From positions 1,612,001-1,676,000 of the forward strand of contig NW_002476559.1 of assembly GCF_000189635.1 (NCBI RefSeq): a stretch of DNA of 64,000 bases. The letters run 5' to 3'. Within the stretch, counting starts at the first letter, position 1. The number at the start of each line of letters is the position of its first letter. Both the position numbers and the translations under genes were made by a program. The notes under the pieces were generated by a model. The model saw only the letters and a list, made by a program, of their open reading frames with translations, did no database searches and was not told the DNA's origin. Source of the DNA: Tetrahymena thermophila SB210 (Eukaryota > Ciliophora > Oligohymenophorea > Hymenostomatida > Tetrahymenidae). Shown here in pieces: positions 26,223-36,982 of this stretch.

Positions 26223-29200
26223 ATGATAAATAAATCAGCAACAATAATTGCTCTCACTGCTATCCTTATTGTGAGCTCATTTTTTGGAATCACAAAACTT
26301 CAAAATTCAATAAATAATACTAATAACAATGATCCAATAGATGAGTTTACTTAGAATGCTGGGTACTATCAACTAGATTTCATTGAATCGTAGTTATCTG
26401 ATGGTAGTTTTAGTGCTATTTTGAAATGGATCCCTTCTCCTAATGAGATTGAATTAAAAACATCTCCAGTTATTAGAGACTTAAGAGCAACTTTCCAAGT
26501 TGATGCTAATGATGAATGTGAGTTCAAAATAACTGATCTTAACAATTCCAGATTCCATCTTCCTGAGAACGAACCATATCCTTATACCAAATAAAGATAC
26601 AGCAAAAAACAAAAAGAATTTAATTTGTTTGAGACAGAAATCAGCTAAGTTGGATAGAAATTCTATTTTGAATTAAGAAGAAAGAGCACCCAAGAAGTTA
26701 TCTTCTCAACTAAAGACTATCCTATCTACTTTACTGATAAGTATATTGAAGTTTCTACTTAAATGAAAGACTCGATGATATTCGGCTTAGGAGATAGAAG
26801 AACAGATTTCCTTCTTAAATCAGGCAAATACTCTTTATGGGCTAGAGATGCAGCTGATGTTGATAACGGAACCCCCGGAAAAGAAATATATGGATTTCAT
26901 CCTATGTATCTCAGAAGAGATATTATAAACAATTAATTTTAAGTGACTCTTTTCAGAAACTATTATGGAATGCAAGTTGATTATGAGCAGAATTCACATT
27001 TAACTTACAAAGTTATTGGAGGAAATATTGATTTTAAGTTTTTCATAGGTGACTCTAATCCAGAAACTTCAATTAAGCTCTATCACAATTATGCTAACGG
27101 GTGGATATTGCATCCTTTCTGGTCTTCAGGTAAATGAATTACAATGTTGATTAATTAATTTAGGAAATAATTTAATTCTTTTATTAATAAAGTAACTTAG
27201 TAATATTTTAACAGAAAGGATAAGAATTACAACTAAATTAATAAATTTCATACAAAATTAATTGCTAAACTAAATTTTTTAATTAAAAGGTTTCCACTAG
27301 TGCAGATGGGGTTATCAAAACTCTGATATGCTCATGGATGTTTGGGATAACTTTAATAAGTATGGAATTCCTTTTGACTCTCTTTGGACTGATATTGATT
27401 ACATGTACTAATATTAAGACTTCACAATTGACTTTGAAAGATTCAACATTACTCAAATGCAGCAAATCTACAATTTGTAAGCTTTTTGTAATAATAATAT
27501 TCATCAATAAAAACTATTATTCCAAACAGATCTGACAGCAGAGGTGTACACTGGAGTAGTATAATTGATGTAGGAATCTCTTTAGACAGCTACGCTGCTC
27601 AAAAAGGACTAGATATGAACGTGTTCATTAAGAGTGCTAAAACAAACGATACTTTGGTTGGTAAAGTTTGGCCAGGTGAAACTTATTTCCCTGATTTTAA
27701 CCATCCAAATTCAACAGAATTTTGGTATGAGGGTTTGAAAAATGTCTCCAGCTTCGGAATCATCTAAGATGGTATTTGGATCGATATGAATGAATATTCT
27801 AATTTTGTTAATGGAGAGATTGTTCCAGATTAAAATAAAAAAACAAAACCATTTTTAACTTCTGATTTGTCTTCTTCTTTGCCTTTCAATCCTTTAGGTA
27901 GAATAAAAATTTTTGGTTAAATTTCATTCATTAATTAATTATTTATTTATTTATCAAAAAGGTGATTAAGAAATTGAGTACCACACTCTCTCTTTAGATG
28001 CTTATCATTATAGTGGATAGGATGGTATTTTGTATAACTCAACTAACGGCTACATTCCAACTTAATACGATTTGCATAATCTTGATGGATTTGGTGAAGG
28101 TATAGCTACCTATAAAGCAGCTTAAAAACTAGGCAAAAAACTTACCTTTATTCTTTCTAGATCTACTACTGTTGGTAGTGGAAAGTAATTAATTAATTCC
28201 CTAATAAATAAACCATAATTAATTTTATTTATTGAATATAAAATATAAATTAGATATGTCTAGCATTGGAATGGTGATGGATTTTCAACATGGGAGTATA
28301 TGAAATTAAGTATCCCTTCTATTATGAATTTTAACATGTACGGCATTCCTTTTAATGGAGATGATATTTGTGGATTGATGTTCAATGCTACAGCTTAAAT
28401 ATGTGCTAGATGGTAATAATTGGGCTCTTTGTATCCTTTTGCAAGAAATCACAATAATGCTGATGCTTCTTCCTAAGAGCCTTATGTGTTTGTAGACCAT
28501 CCCTATGTACTTTCTTCTACCATAAAAACTCTTAATGTTAGGTAATCAAATTTTTTATTTTTCATTTGATTTATCTATATTTCAAATAGGTATTAACTTT
28601 TGAAATTCTATTATCATTTGTTTGTTAAGGCTAATGGAGTTGGAACTATATTTAGGCCTTTATTCTGGTCATATCCTAGCGATGATAATGCATACTAATA
28701 TGAAACTTAGTTTATGATCGGAGATTATCTTATGGCTGCTCCAGTAGTAGAGGGTGGTGATGAAATTAAGGAAACTACACATTCTTGTGTCTATATCCCA
28801 AAGTAGGCTGTCTTTTATAGTTTTTATGATTACACTGAATACTAGGAAGGTGAGCACTGTTATGAAGTTCCTTTTGACTCAGTTTTACCCCTTTACATAA
28901 AATCTGGTAAAATCTTGCACATATAAGATAAAAATAAAGTTTTAAGAAGCAGATTCCTTGATAATAGATTTAGTCTACTGATTGCTTTAGATTAAAATAA
29001 TTATGCAGAGGGTTCTATGCTTACAATTGACGACTATAACAACGACGAAAATATCATTTCTAACTGCGTTGAGCAACAAAATTGTATTGTAGACATTAAG
29101 GCTTAAGGCAATATGGGTGAAGATAATTCATCATTTACTGTTGATCTCAGAATACAAAAAGAAAAGATTAATACAAACTTCTAAACTGTTATTATTGATA

Positions 29201-29322
29201 AGATAGTAGTTATAGGAATTAAAGTTGATGGTAAATCTTAATCAAAGACTATTTTCTTGGAAGAAAATCCTTTAATAGTTGATGGAGGTGAAATATAATT
29301 AGACTTATAGTTCTAAATATGA
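26223..29322 (+). CDS. alpha-glucosidase, glycoside hydrolase family 31 (copy 1)
   Basis: It is predicted to hydrolyse terminal alpha-glucosidic bonds, as lysosomal or secreted acid alpha-glucosidases do. Exons: 26223-27129, 27290-27476, 27530-27897, 27962-28184, 28254-28541 and 28590-29322. They sum to 2,706 nt, giving 901 residues. The N-terminus has a signal or anchor segment (TIIALTAILIVSSFFGI). GH31 hallmarks are present: [28 protein letters not shown], the nucleophile Asp in [13 protein letters not shown] (about residue 450), and the acid/base Asp in HWNGDGFSTW (about residue 570). These are followed by the beta-sandwich C-terminal domains. The Gln in FHQCRWGY is encoded by TAG, which shows the code. 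The 27477-27529 intron uses a strong GTAAGC donor. Splicing at 28185-28253 gives GSGKYVQHW where the neighbouring copy has GSGRYVQHW. It is a tandem paralogue of 31569-35186. Confidence 0.93.
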
Positions 29323-29979
29323 GCTATAGTAAGAGAAAAGGATTAACATAGATTTAAATTAAAAACTAAAATTAAGATAAATTATATATATTTTTTTCTT
29401 GTTCAAGTAAATGAAAAAATTTTTTTATTAGAATAAACGCATAAAAAAATATATTTAAAATTAGTTATAAAATTATTATGATTGGATTAGAAGAGCTTTT
29501 GTAAATCAATAAGTGATTAAATATATTCTCAAAGATTATTTAAAATTGGATATATTAATAAATTAGATTCTTCATTACTTTCTAATTAAATAATGATCTG
29601 TTATTTAAATTATTGAAAATTTATCAATTTATATATACATAGGTTTAGCTATTACTGCAAGTTAAATCTAAAGTGTTGCCTCATTTTGCTCAATAATCTG
29701 ATTTAATTCAAAACATTTTAAACTTTATTCATACAATCACAAAATATGAAGAAATAGGGGAAAAAAGTAATTAATTGAATAACAATCTAAATTTGTTAAA
29801 AATAAATTAAAATTTAATTTTTCTAACAAAAAACAAATAAATAATTTCATCATGCATTCATTAATAAAATAAAAATGAATTTATAAAAAAATTTCAAATA
29901 AAAAAAATCAATAAATACTTAGTAAATAAAAAAATTTAGGGTTAAATATATTAGTACTTTCTATATTTATATTTTTTTT

Positions 29980-30273
29980 ACAGCAATTTAATGATCATCA
30001 ACTTAAAAGATATCATAAAAATGAAAATAAATCTAAAGTTCAAAAATAAATATATTTAATTTTTTAGAAGATCTAATTTTAGTACTTAAAAATATGGTAT
30101 GTGTATTATTTTTAAAAATTTGTTATTTTAATTGCCAAATAAAATTTTCACAATTGAAATAAATTGGATTAAAAATAAAATAATTTACCTTAAAAATAAT
30201 ATATAATTATAATTTAATTTGTGTAAACATATATTAAAATATGATTAAAAAAATATAACTGTTTTTTTATCAA
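29980..30273. other. 294-bp presence/absence segment (candidate retained IES)
   Basis: This block starts near CAGCAATTTAATGATCATCA and ends near GTTTTTTTATCAAA. It is present in the left contig and missing from the right contig between identical flanks. The join in the shorter version reads through eight T then AATTTGAAAT, so the junction is ambiguous by one or two A. There is no open frame or repeat in it. It is intergenic and very AT-rich, like many ciliate internal eliminated sequences. Confidence 0.6.
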
Positions 30274-30731
30274 AATTTGAAATTAATATTTATTTTAAAA
30301 AATTTAGGTTTTTTTACTCATTTTATACTTATAAAAAATAAATAGGTTTTAATGAATATCAAAAAATAATCTAATACACCAAAAATTAAATTTTAAAGAA
30401 AATAAAAAGAAAATCAAAATTGATTAGAATATAGTTACTAAGATAATTAATTTTTTATGTGGAGTGAAAAGTGTAAGATTTTGTTGATTTTGTAAACTTA
30501 GAGTATTAAATTTTAAATAAGTAACAAAAATGATGTGATAATTATAAAAATTACTTTAAAAATAAAGAATGTAATTAAAAGCATCTTTTTCTGGATGCCT
30601 ATTGAACAATTATTCTAAATTTATAATTCATCGTTTGTGGAAAAGGTTTTTTATAAATATAAGTTATTATTTAAAGTAAATAATTAAATTAAAAGAAAAA
30701 GCAAAAGCAAAACAAAATTCGCTTAATTTTA

Positions 30732-30809
30732 ATGATAGAAAAGTCTAAGATACTAACGGCAATTGGGATTGTAGTGGCTGTTGTGATTTCTGTTTATGGA
30801 ATTCACTAA
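30732..30809 (+). pseudogene. partial duplicate of glucosidase copy-2 start (assembly artefact)
   Basis: An ATG and 26 codons identical to 31569-31646 (start [13 protein letters not shown]) are cut off by the run of Ns. It should not be counted as a separate gene, because its upstream flank is also duplicated across the gap. Confidence 0.85.
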
Positions 30810-30909
30810 NNNNNNNNNNNNNNNNNNNNNNNNNNNNNNNNNNNNNNNNNNNNNNNNNNNNNNNNNNNNNNNNNNNNNNNNNNNNNNNNNNNNNNNNNNN
30901 NNNNNNNNN
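30810..30909. other. 100-N scaffold gap
   Basis: There are exactly 100 N, the conventional placeholder for a gap of unknown size. Both sides carry overlapping sequence, so the true gap is probably negative: the contigs overlap. Confidence 0.97.
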
Positions 30910-31646
30910 ATAACAATCTAAATTTGTTAAAAATAAATTAAAATTTAATTTTTCTAACAAAAAACAAATAAATAATTTCATCATGCATTCATTAATAAAA
31001 TAAAAATGAATTTATAAAAAAATTTCAAATAAAAAAAATCAATAAATACTTAGTAAATAAAAAAATTTAGGGTTAAATATATTAGTACTTTCTATATTTA
31101 TATTTTTTTTAATTTGAAATTAATATTTATTTTAAAAAATTTAGGTTTTTTTACTCATTTTATACTTATAAAAAATAAATAGGTTTTAATGAATATCAAA
31201 AAATAATCTAATACACCAAAAATTAAATTTTAAAGAAAATAAAAAGAAAATCAAAATTGATTAGAATATAGTTACTAAGATAATTAATTTTTTATGTGGA
31301 GTGAAAAGTGTAAGATTTTGTTGATTTTGTAAACTTAGAGTATTAAATTTTAAATAAGTAACAAAAATGATGTGATAATTATAAAAATTACTTTAAAAAT
31401 AAAGAATGTAATTAAAAGCATCTTTTTCTGGATGCCTATTGAACAATTATTCTAAATTTATAATTCATCGTTTGTGGAAAAGGTTTTTTATAAATATAAG
31501 TTATTATTTAAAGTAAATAATTAAATTAAAAGAAAAAGCAAAAGCAAAACAAAATTCGCTTAATTTTAATGATAGAAAAGTCTAAGATACTAACGGCAAT
31601 TGGGATTGTAGTGGCTGTTGTGATTTCTGTTTATGGAATTCACTAA
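30910..31646. repeat. right flank of scaffold gap, second copy of 29779-30809 without the 294-bp block
   Basis: See 29779-30809. It starts ATAACAATCTAAATTTGTTA directly after the Ns and continues into the intact copy-2 glucosidase gene. It lacks the 294-bp segment found on the left side. Confidence 0.85.
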
Positions 31647-34600
31647 CTTTACATTCAACATGAGGCTAATAGAATTGATAAGTTTAGAAAGCATGCAGGC
31701 TTTTATGTTTTAAAACAAGACGTGAATAAAACTCAAGATGGTGGTTTCGTTGGGTTTCTTTCTTGGAAGCCTGGTAAAAAGGAATAAGAAGAACCTCTTT
31801 CTCCTGTGATAAGAGAACTAAAAGTAATTTTCAAAGTAGATGGTAAGAATGAATGCCAATTTAAAATTACAGATATTGAAGATTCTAGATTTTAGTTACC
31901 TTATAATGAGCCTTTCCCTTTTACTAAAGAGCAGGGATAAGAAAGTAAATTAGAAAGAATATTTGATTACAAGGTAAGTCAAGTAGGAGAACAATTCTAC
32001 TTTGAATTGTTTAGAAAATCTTCAGGATAAACTATTTTTTCAACAAAAGATCGTCCTATTTTATTCACAGATAAATACTTAGAAATTTCAACAGAAATGA
32101 ATGAAGAAATGATCTTTGGTCTTGGCGATAGAAGAACAGATTTTTAAATTAAATCAGGCAGATACTCTTTCTGGAATGCTGATGCCATGTGGATTGATAA
32201 CGGAACTCCTGGAAAATCAATTTACGGATATCATCCTATGTACTTAAGAAGAGAAGTTATTGAAAATAATTTCCACGTTACTCTTTTCAGAAACACTTAT
32301 GGTCTATAAGTTGATTACAAATAAAACTAATATTTGACTTATAAAACGATTGGTGGAAATTTAGATTTCAAATTCTTCCTTGGTGACTCAAACCCTGAAA
32401 ATGCAATTAAACTTTACCACAACTATGTAAATGGTTGGATACTTCATCCTTTTTGGGTTTAAGGTATATTTAATATCAAAGAGATTCTTATAAGATTAAA
32501 TTTAGATAATCACAACAAATAAGTTAATTTTTATAATATTTCAATAATATTTCGCAATTAATTTGCGTTTTTAATTTATGGAAAGTAAGATATTTAGTTA
32601 TAAGTCAATAATCAAAAATTAAAAAAAGAAATAAATCCTTACAATCTTAAAAGAATTAATCAGATGAATGAATATTAAATTTATTGGATATGTTTATTGA
32701 ATATTATAGAAGGTATAGTAAACATTTAAATCTTTCAGCAGCTCATTTTTGAAAATGGTGAAATTTAACCATTTCATAAATATAAAAATCAGATTTAAAT
32801 TAATAATTTAATTTAGAAACCAATTTTTAATAATTTTTTTGTTTGGTCAGTTTCGTCATTTTAACTACTTTCGTCATTATCGTCATTTTGGACTATTGCA
32901 GATAGAGAAAATTGATTAAATAAGCTTGAATTGATAAATCAATTTTTTATAATATCAATCTTAATTAAGTGTCATAATTAAGTAATGACTAGATACTTAA
33001 TACTGATATCTATTCAATAATATTTCTTTTATAACAAACGAAGTATATACCATAGAATTTACTATAAAAATAATTATTAAATAAATGTTTGATTTTGTTT
33101 TTCATTAAATTATTAGGTTTTCATTAATGCAGATGGGGATATAAATCATCTGATTAGCTCATGGAAGTGTGGGATAAGTACAATTCTTTATAAATACCTA
33201 TTGATTCTTTGTGGTCCGATATTGATTACATGTATAAGTATTAAGATTTCACAATCGATACTGAAAGATTTAATCTAACTTAGATGCAAACAATTTATAA
33301 CTTGTAAGAATAACAAATAATTTATAAAAGGTAATTCTTAAAATCTCACAATATTTATTTTTCATAGATCAAACCCACAAGGTGTTCACTGGAGCAGTAT
33401 TATTGATGTTGGCATTTCAATAGAAGAAGAGGGAGCAATTAAAGGACAAGAAATGAATATTTTTATATAGAGTGCTAAAACAAAAGAGCCTATCATAGGA
33501 ACTGTATGGCCAGGAAAAACTTACTTCCCAGATTTCAATCACCCAAATTCCACTGAATATTGGTATGAAGGGTTTGTCAATTTAACAAAATATGGGCTTT
33601 AATAAGATGGTATTTGGATAGATATGAACGAATATTCTAATTTTGTTACAGGAGAAGTTGGAAAGGATGAAAGCACTCTAGTTAATGAAATCAAAACTTT
33701 CTTTACAAGCGAAAAGCCTAATCTTCCTTTTAATCCTTTAGGTAAACTAAAAAATTTTAATATAGAAATTAAAATTTACTATTAAATATAAAGAGGTGAG
33801 AAGGTTGGATCATAGAACTCTCTCTTTGGATGCTATACACTACAGTGGAGATTAAGCTGTATTAGTAAATGCGACTAAAAATTACACTATAACTTAATAT
33901 GACATGCATAATATTAATGGTTTTGGTGAAGGTCTCGCAACTTACAAAGCAGCAAAAAGACTTGGAAAAAAACTCACTTTTATTCTTTCTAGATCGTCCA
34001 TGTTCGGAAGTGGAAGGTAAATAAATAAATCTATCAGTTAAAGAAAATTTCATTTAAAATATAATTAAATAATTAAAATAAGATATGTTTAACATTGGAA
34101 TGGAGATGCTTTTTCAACTTGGGAATATTTACGTTTGAGCATACCTTCAATTATGAATTTCTAAATGTATGGTATTCCTTTTGTTGGAGATGACATTTGT
34201 GGTTTGGCTCTCGATGCTACAGCTGAACTTTGTGCTAGATGGTAGTAATTAGGTTCCCTTTATCCTTTCTCCAGAAATCATAATGGAGATAAATATTCAC
34301 CTCAAGAACCGTATGCATTCCCTAAGCATCCATATGTCCTTTCATCAACAATTAAAACTCTAAATGTTAGGTAAATTTTTTAATGATAATTTGATATAAA
34401 AATCTACAAATATTTTTAAAAATTAAACATAAAAAAATATTTTAAAATAAATTTAGATACCAACTATTAAAGTTTTATTATCATCTGTTTGTTAAGGGTA
34501 ATGGCTTGGGAACAATTTTTAGACCTCTTTTCTGGGAATTCCCTGGCGACGAATAATCATATTAACATTAGTTCCAATTCATGCTTGGGGATTACTTATT

Positions 34601-35186
34601 AGCTTCTCCTGTTGTATATAGTGGAAACACATTTACTCAAAAAACTAAGCATTGCGTTTATATCCCTGAAAATAGCCTTTTCTTTGATTTTTATAATTAT
34701 AGTCCTATTTAAGGAGGTGATCACTGCTTCTAAGTACCTTTTGATGCTGTTGTTCCTATGTATATCAAATCGGGTAAAATTTTACATTTACAAGATAGAA
34801 AAAATACTCTAAGAAGTAGATTCCTTGATAATAGATTTACTTTATTAATTGCTCTTGACGAAAATAACGAATCTAGTGGATCTATTTTAACCATTAATAA
34901 TTATAACGAAGATGATAATATAATTTAAAATTGTACTGAACAACAAAACTGTGTTGCTAATTTATCTGCAAAAGTTAATTCAAAATCTGGAACCGAAATG
35001 GAAATAGAAATCAAAGTGAATTAGGCTGCAGCTTCTACAAATTTCCAAGAAATAATTGTTGATAAATTGATAATTGTAGGTATTAAGAAAAGTGAGTCCT
35101 ACAAATTCAAGATAATAGATATGATAAATAATCCTTTTATTATAAATAAAGATGGAAGTGAATTAAATTTATAATTCGATTTGTGA
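31569..35186 (+). CDS. alpha-glucosidase, glycoside hydrolase family 31 (copy 2)
   Basis: It has the same predicted activity as copy 1. Exons: 31569-32463, 33117-33303, 33368-33741, 33794-34016, 34083-34370 and 34457-35186. They sum to 2,697 nt, giving 898 residues. Internal exons 2, 4 and 5 have the same lengths as in copy 1 (187, 223 and 288 nt). The N-terminus has a hydrophobic signal or anchor ([19 protein letters not shown]). Motifs: [22 protein letters not shown], nucleophile Asp in [13 protein letters not shown] (about residue 446), [17 protein letters not shown] with acid/base Asp (about residue 568), and [15 protein letters not shown]. Intron 1 is 653 bp against 160 bp in copy 1. At 33794 the acceptor AAAG, two bases upstream of the more obvious AGAG, restores the frame ([16 protein letters not shown]). 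Tandem gene duplication is clear. Whether substrate use differs cannot be seen. Confidence 0.93.
32464..33116 (+). other. expanded first intron of glucosidase copy 2
   Basis: This 653-bp intron sits at the same codon as the 160-bp intron of copy 1 (after the Gln/Ser-Gly junction before FHQCRWGY). Around 32852-32893 it carries three close copies of TCGTCATT, which stand out as GC-richer than the rest. No coding is seen in it. Confidence 0.8.
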
Positions 35187-36002
35187 AATTATATCATTGG
35201 TATGAATTATTCTCATATACATATCAAATAAAGAATTTGAGTTAAATTTAATTCATATTTTTACTTGTTGTCATTTATTATTAAATATATATAGGACAGT
35301 TTTATATAAATTATATGTTGATTATGAAAATTAATTATAGAAGGCAATGCATTGATAATTAGAATAAAACACATTAAGTTCTGATTTAATAAGGCTCTTT
35401 TTTAAAGATTTATTTAAATCTAAAAATTTCAAGTGAAAGTCATAATCAATTCCAAAATTTACAAATTTTTTCTTTTTTCTTTATTTTTAGAGTGTATTTA
35501 AATATTTTTTTATTAATTAAATTTACGAATTTATTTAATTGTAGTAAATATAGATGTACATTTTTATTTCTTTTTATTGAAAAATTTTAATAAATAAAAA
35601 TTATTTGCAAATTAATAAATTTTAATCAACTATTTAAATAGGCTGAATTAAATTTATATATTTATATGCTTTTTTCAATAAATGAAATCTAATTTTTTTC
35701 TTGAAATCACTTCTTGAATTTAAACTCCTATATCCAAAAATTTAATAAACTTTATCTTTCAGTTGCAATAATATTTGATTTATATCAAAAAGGCTTTATA
35801 ATTAGTAATTTCTTCTTTTGCTTGCTTATTTTCTTTTTTAATTACTAAAATTGATTTTCCCTTATTTTGTTTTTTAATATTTATTTTCTGCAAAAATAAA
35901 GGATATCGATTTCAATTAAATAAATATTACTATATTTCTTAGAAAGAATTTCCCTTTTTTTAACAAATATTACAATAAATATCAACAAAATAATAAAAAT
36001 AT
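35187..36002. other. intergenic spacer
   Basis: About 0.8 kb of AT-rich DNA lies between the glucosidase copy-2 stop and the minus-strand tRNA gene. No gene or notable repeat is seen. Confidence 0.65.
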
Positions 36003-36007
36003 AAAAA
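36003..36007 (-). terminator. RNA polymerase III terminator of the tRNA gene
   Basis: On the minus strand a run of five T begins 4 nt after the discriminator base of the tRNA, with further T runs just beyond. This is the usual Pol III stop signal. Confidence 0.7.
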
Positions 36008-36010
36008 TAT

Positions 36011-36093
36011 TGGCAACTGTGAGATTCGAACTCACGCGGATTACATCCAGGCGATCTTAAGTCGTCCCCCTTAACCAACTCGGGCAAATTGCC
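36011..36093 (-). tRNA. tRNA-Leu (anticodon UAA)
   Basis: It decodes UUA (and UUG by wobble) as leucine. The 83-nt cloverleaf on the minus strand has acceptor arms GGCAATT and AGTTGCC (one G-U pair) and a discriminator A. The D arm is CCC/GGG with AGTTGGTTAA. The anticodon loop is CTTAAGA, giving UAA. The variable arm is long (GGAT/ATCC), as in Leu/Ser-type tRNAs. The T arm is GTGAG-TTCGAAT-CTCAC. The anticodon stem has one A-C mismatch (G27ACGA / TCGCC). No intron and no encoded CCA. Because TAA is a Gln codon here, I checked that this is not a Gln tRNA: Gln(UUA) would need a TTA anticodon and lacks a long variable arm. Confidence 0.93.
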
Positions 36094-36982
36094 TAATTGA
36101 TATATCTGAAAGTATTTACACTAAAGGTCTTAATAATTAATGAATTTTTGATGTCTTTAGATACTTTATATTATTTAATTATTTTTACATAAAAATTTAT
36201 TCCAATACTAAATTTTCATAAGTATTTCTTGGTTTCTGAATTTTAATTAAAATGATTTAAGTAAAATAAATTTATTGCAAGCAAAAATTAAATTTGTTAA
36301 ATTAAATGAATATCTATTTTATTATAAATAAATGTATCTGTTAAATTTTTTGGAATAGATATAAACTCTAAATATGTTCAAAATAAATAAATAAATAAAA
36401 AAATAAACAAATAATGGATTCGTTTGCAGATTTATTTTTGATGTTTGTGATAAATAACAACTATTCAATTCAAAAAAGAGGAATGAAACATTGAGAGATC
36501 CATTTGAATTTAAAATCAATTAATAACAAAAAAGTAGTTAATTGTTAAATATTATTCGAAATATAATTAATTTTATAAGCTCACATTATCTCTTAGTTAA
36601 AATATGCTTGCTTGTTTGTTATTTTGCTTGTCTTACTTGCTTATTAGCATGTTTTTTTTTTGTTTGCTTGGTTTATCATTAACAATAATTATAGAGTTAG
36701 AATTGATAGAGTATGAAGGATTCAATTAAGAATACCAAGGATTTCATATTAACTAGTAAGAAATTGAATTAACAAAATACAGGTAAAAAGAATTACTTAA
36801 AAAATTAATATATTCTTTTGATATTGTTAATATTAATTTTTTTAGGCTCGTATTAATAACAAGAAGAAAACATAATTTACAAATAAAGAGGCTTACATTT
36901 GCTTTTACAAACGCTTTGAGCCGAACTAATAGAAATCCTCAAATAAAATTATTTTATCTAAAATATTAATAAACATAAGAAT
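36094..36982. other. intergenic region and leader of the kinesin gene
   Basis: AT-rich. It includes a TTGCTTG-rich stretch (about 36604-36672) just before a possible upstream reading frame at 36713. The tRNA and the kinesin gene diverge from here. Nothing else is seen. Confidence 0.6.
36713..36919 (+). other. possible upstream ORF in the kinesin leader
   Basis: An ATG at about 36713 starts MKDSIKNTKDFILTSKKLNQ, runs to a plausible donor (ACAG|GTAAAAAG, about 36782), and after an acceptor at TTTTTTTAG (about 36845) continues to a TGA near 36917-36919. This is about 45 codons in all. It lies before the kinesin start at 36983. It could be an upstream ORF, or an alternative first exon whose join I cannot see. 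Confidence 0.3.

Larger units (their letters stand above)
29779..30809. repeat. left flank of scaffold gap, duplicated at 30910-31646
   Basis: By my line-by-line comparison, bases 29779-29979 match 30910-31110 (offset 1131), and 30274-30809 match 31111-31646 (offset 837). The 294-bp difference is a segment present only on this side (about 29980-30273). The stretch ends at 30809, 26 codons into a second copy of the copy-2 glucosidase start, exactly where the Ns begin. The simplest reading is two overlapping contig ends that the assembler did not merge, not a genomic duplication. Confidence 0.85.

Noticed and set aside
27470..27535. Apparent frameshift in glucosidase copy 1
   Set aside because: A 53-nt intron with a GTAAGC donor and AACAG acceptor (27477-27529) restores the frame, at the same position as in copy 2.
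30745..30984. Minus-strand frame spanning the N run
   Set aside because: It crosses the scaffold gap and lies antisense to the duplicated glucosidase start.
33790..33815. Apparent 1-nt insertion in glucosidase copy 2
   Set aside because: Using the acceptor at 33793 keeps the conserved frame, so no frameshift is needed.
36011..36093. tRNA read as a Gln tRNA for reassigned UAA/UAG codons
   Set aside because: The anticodon is UAA (reads UUA), and the long variable arm fits leucine.
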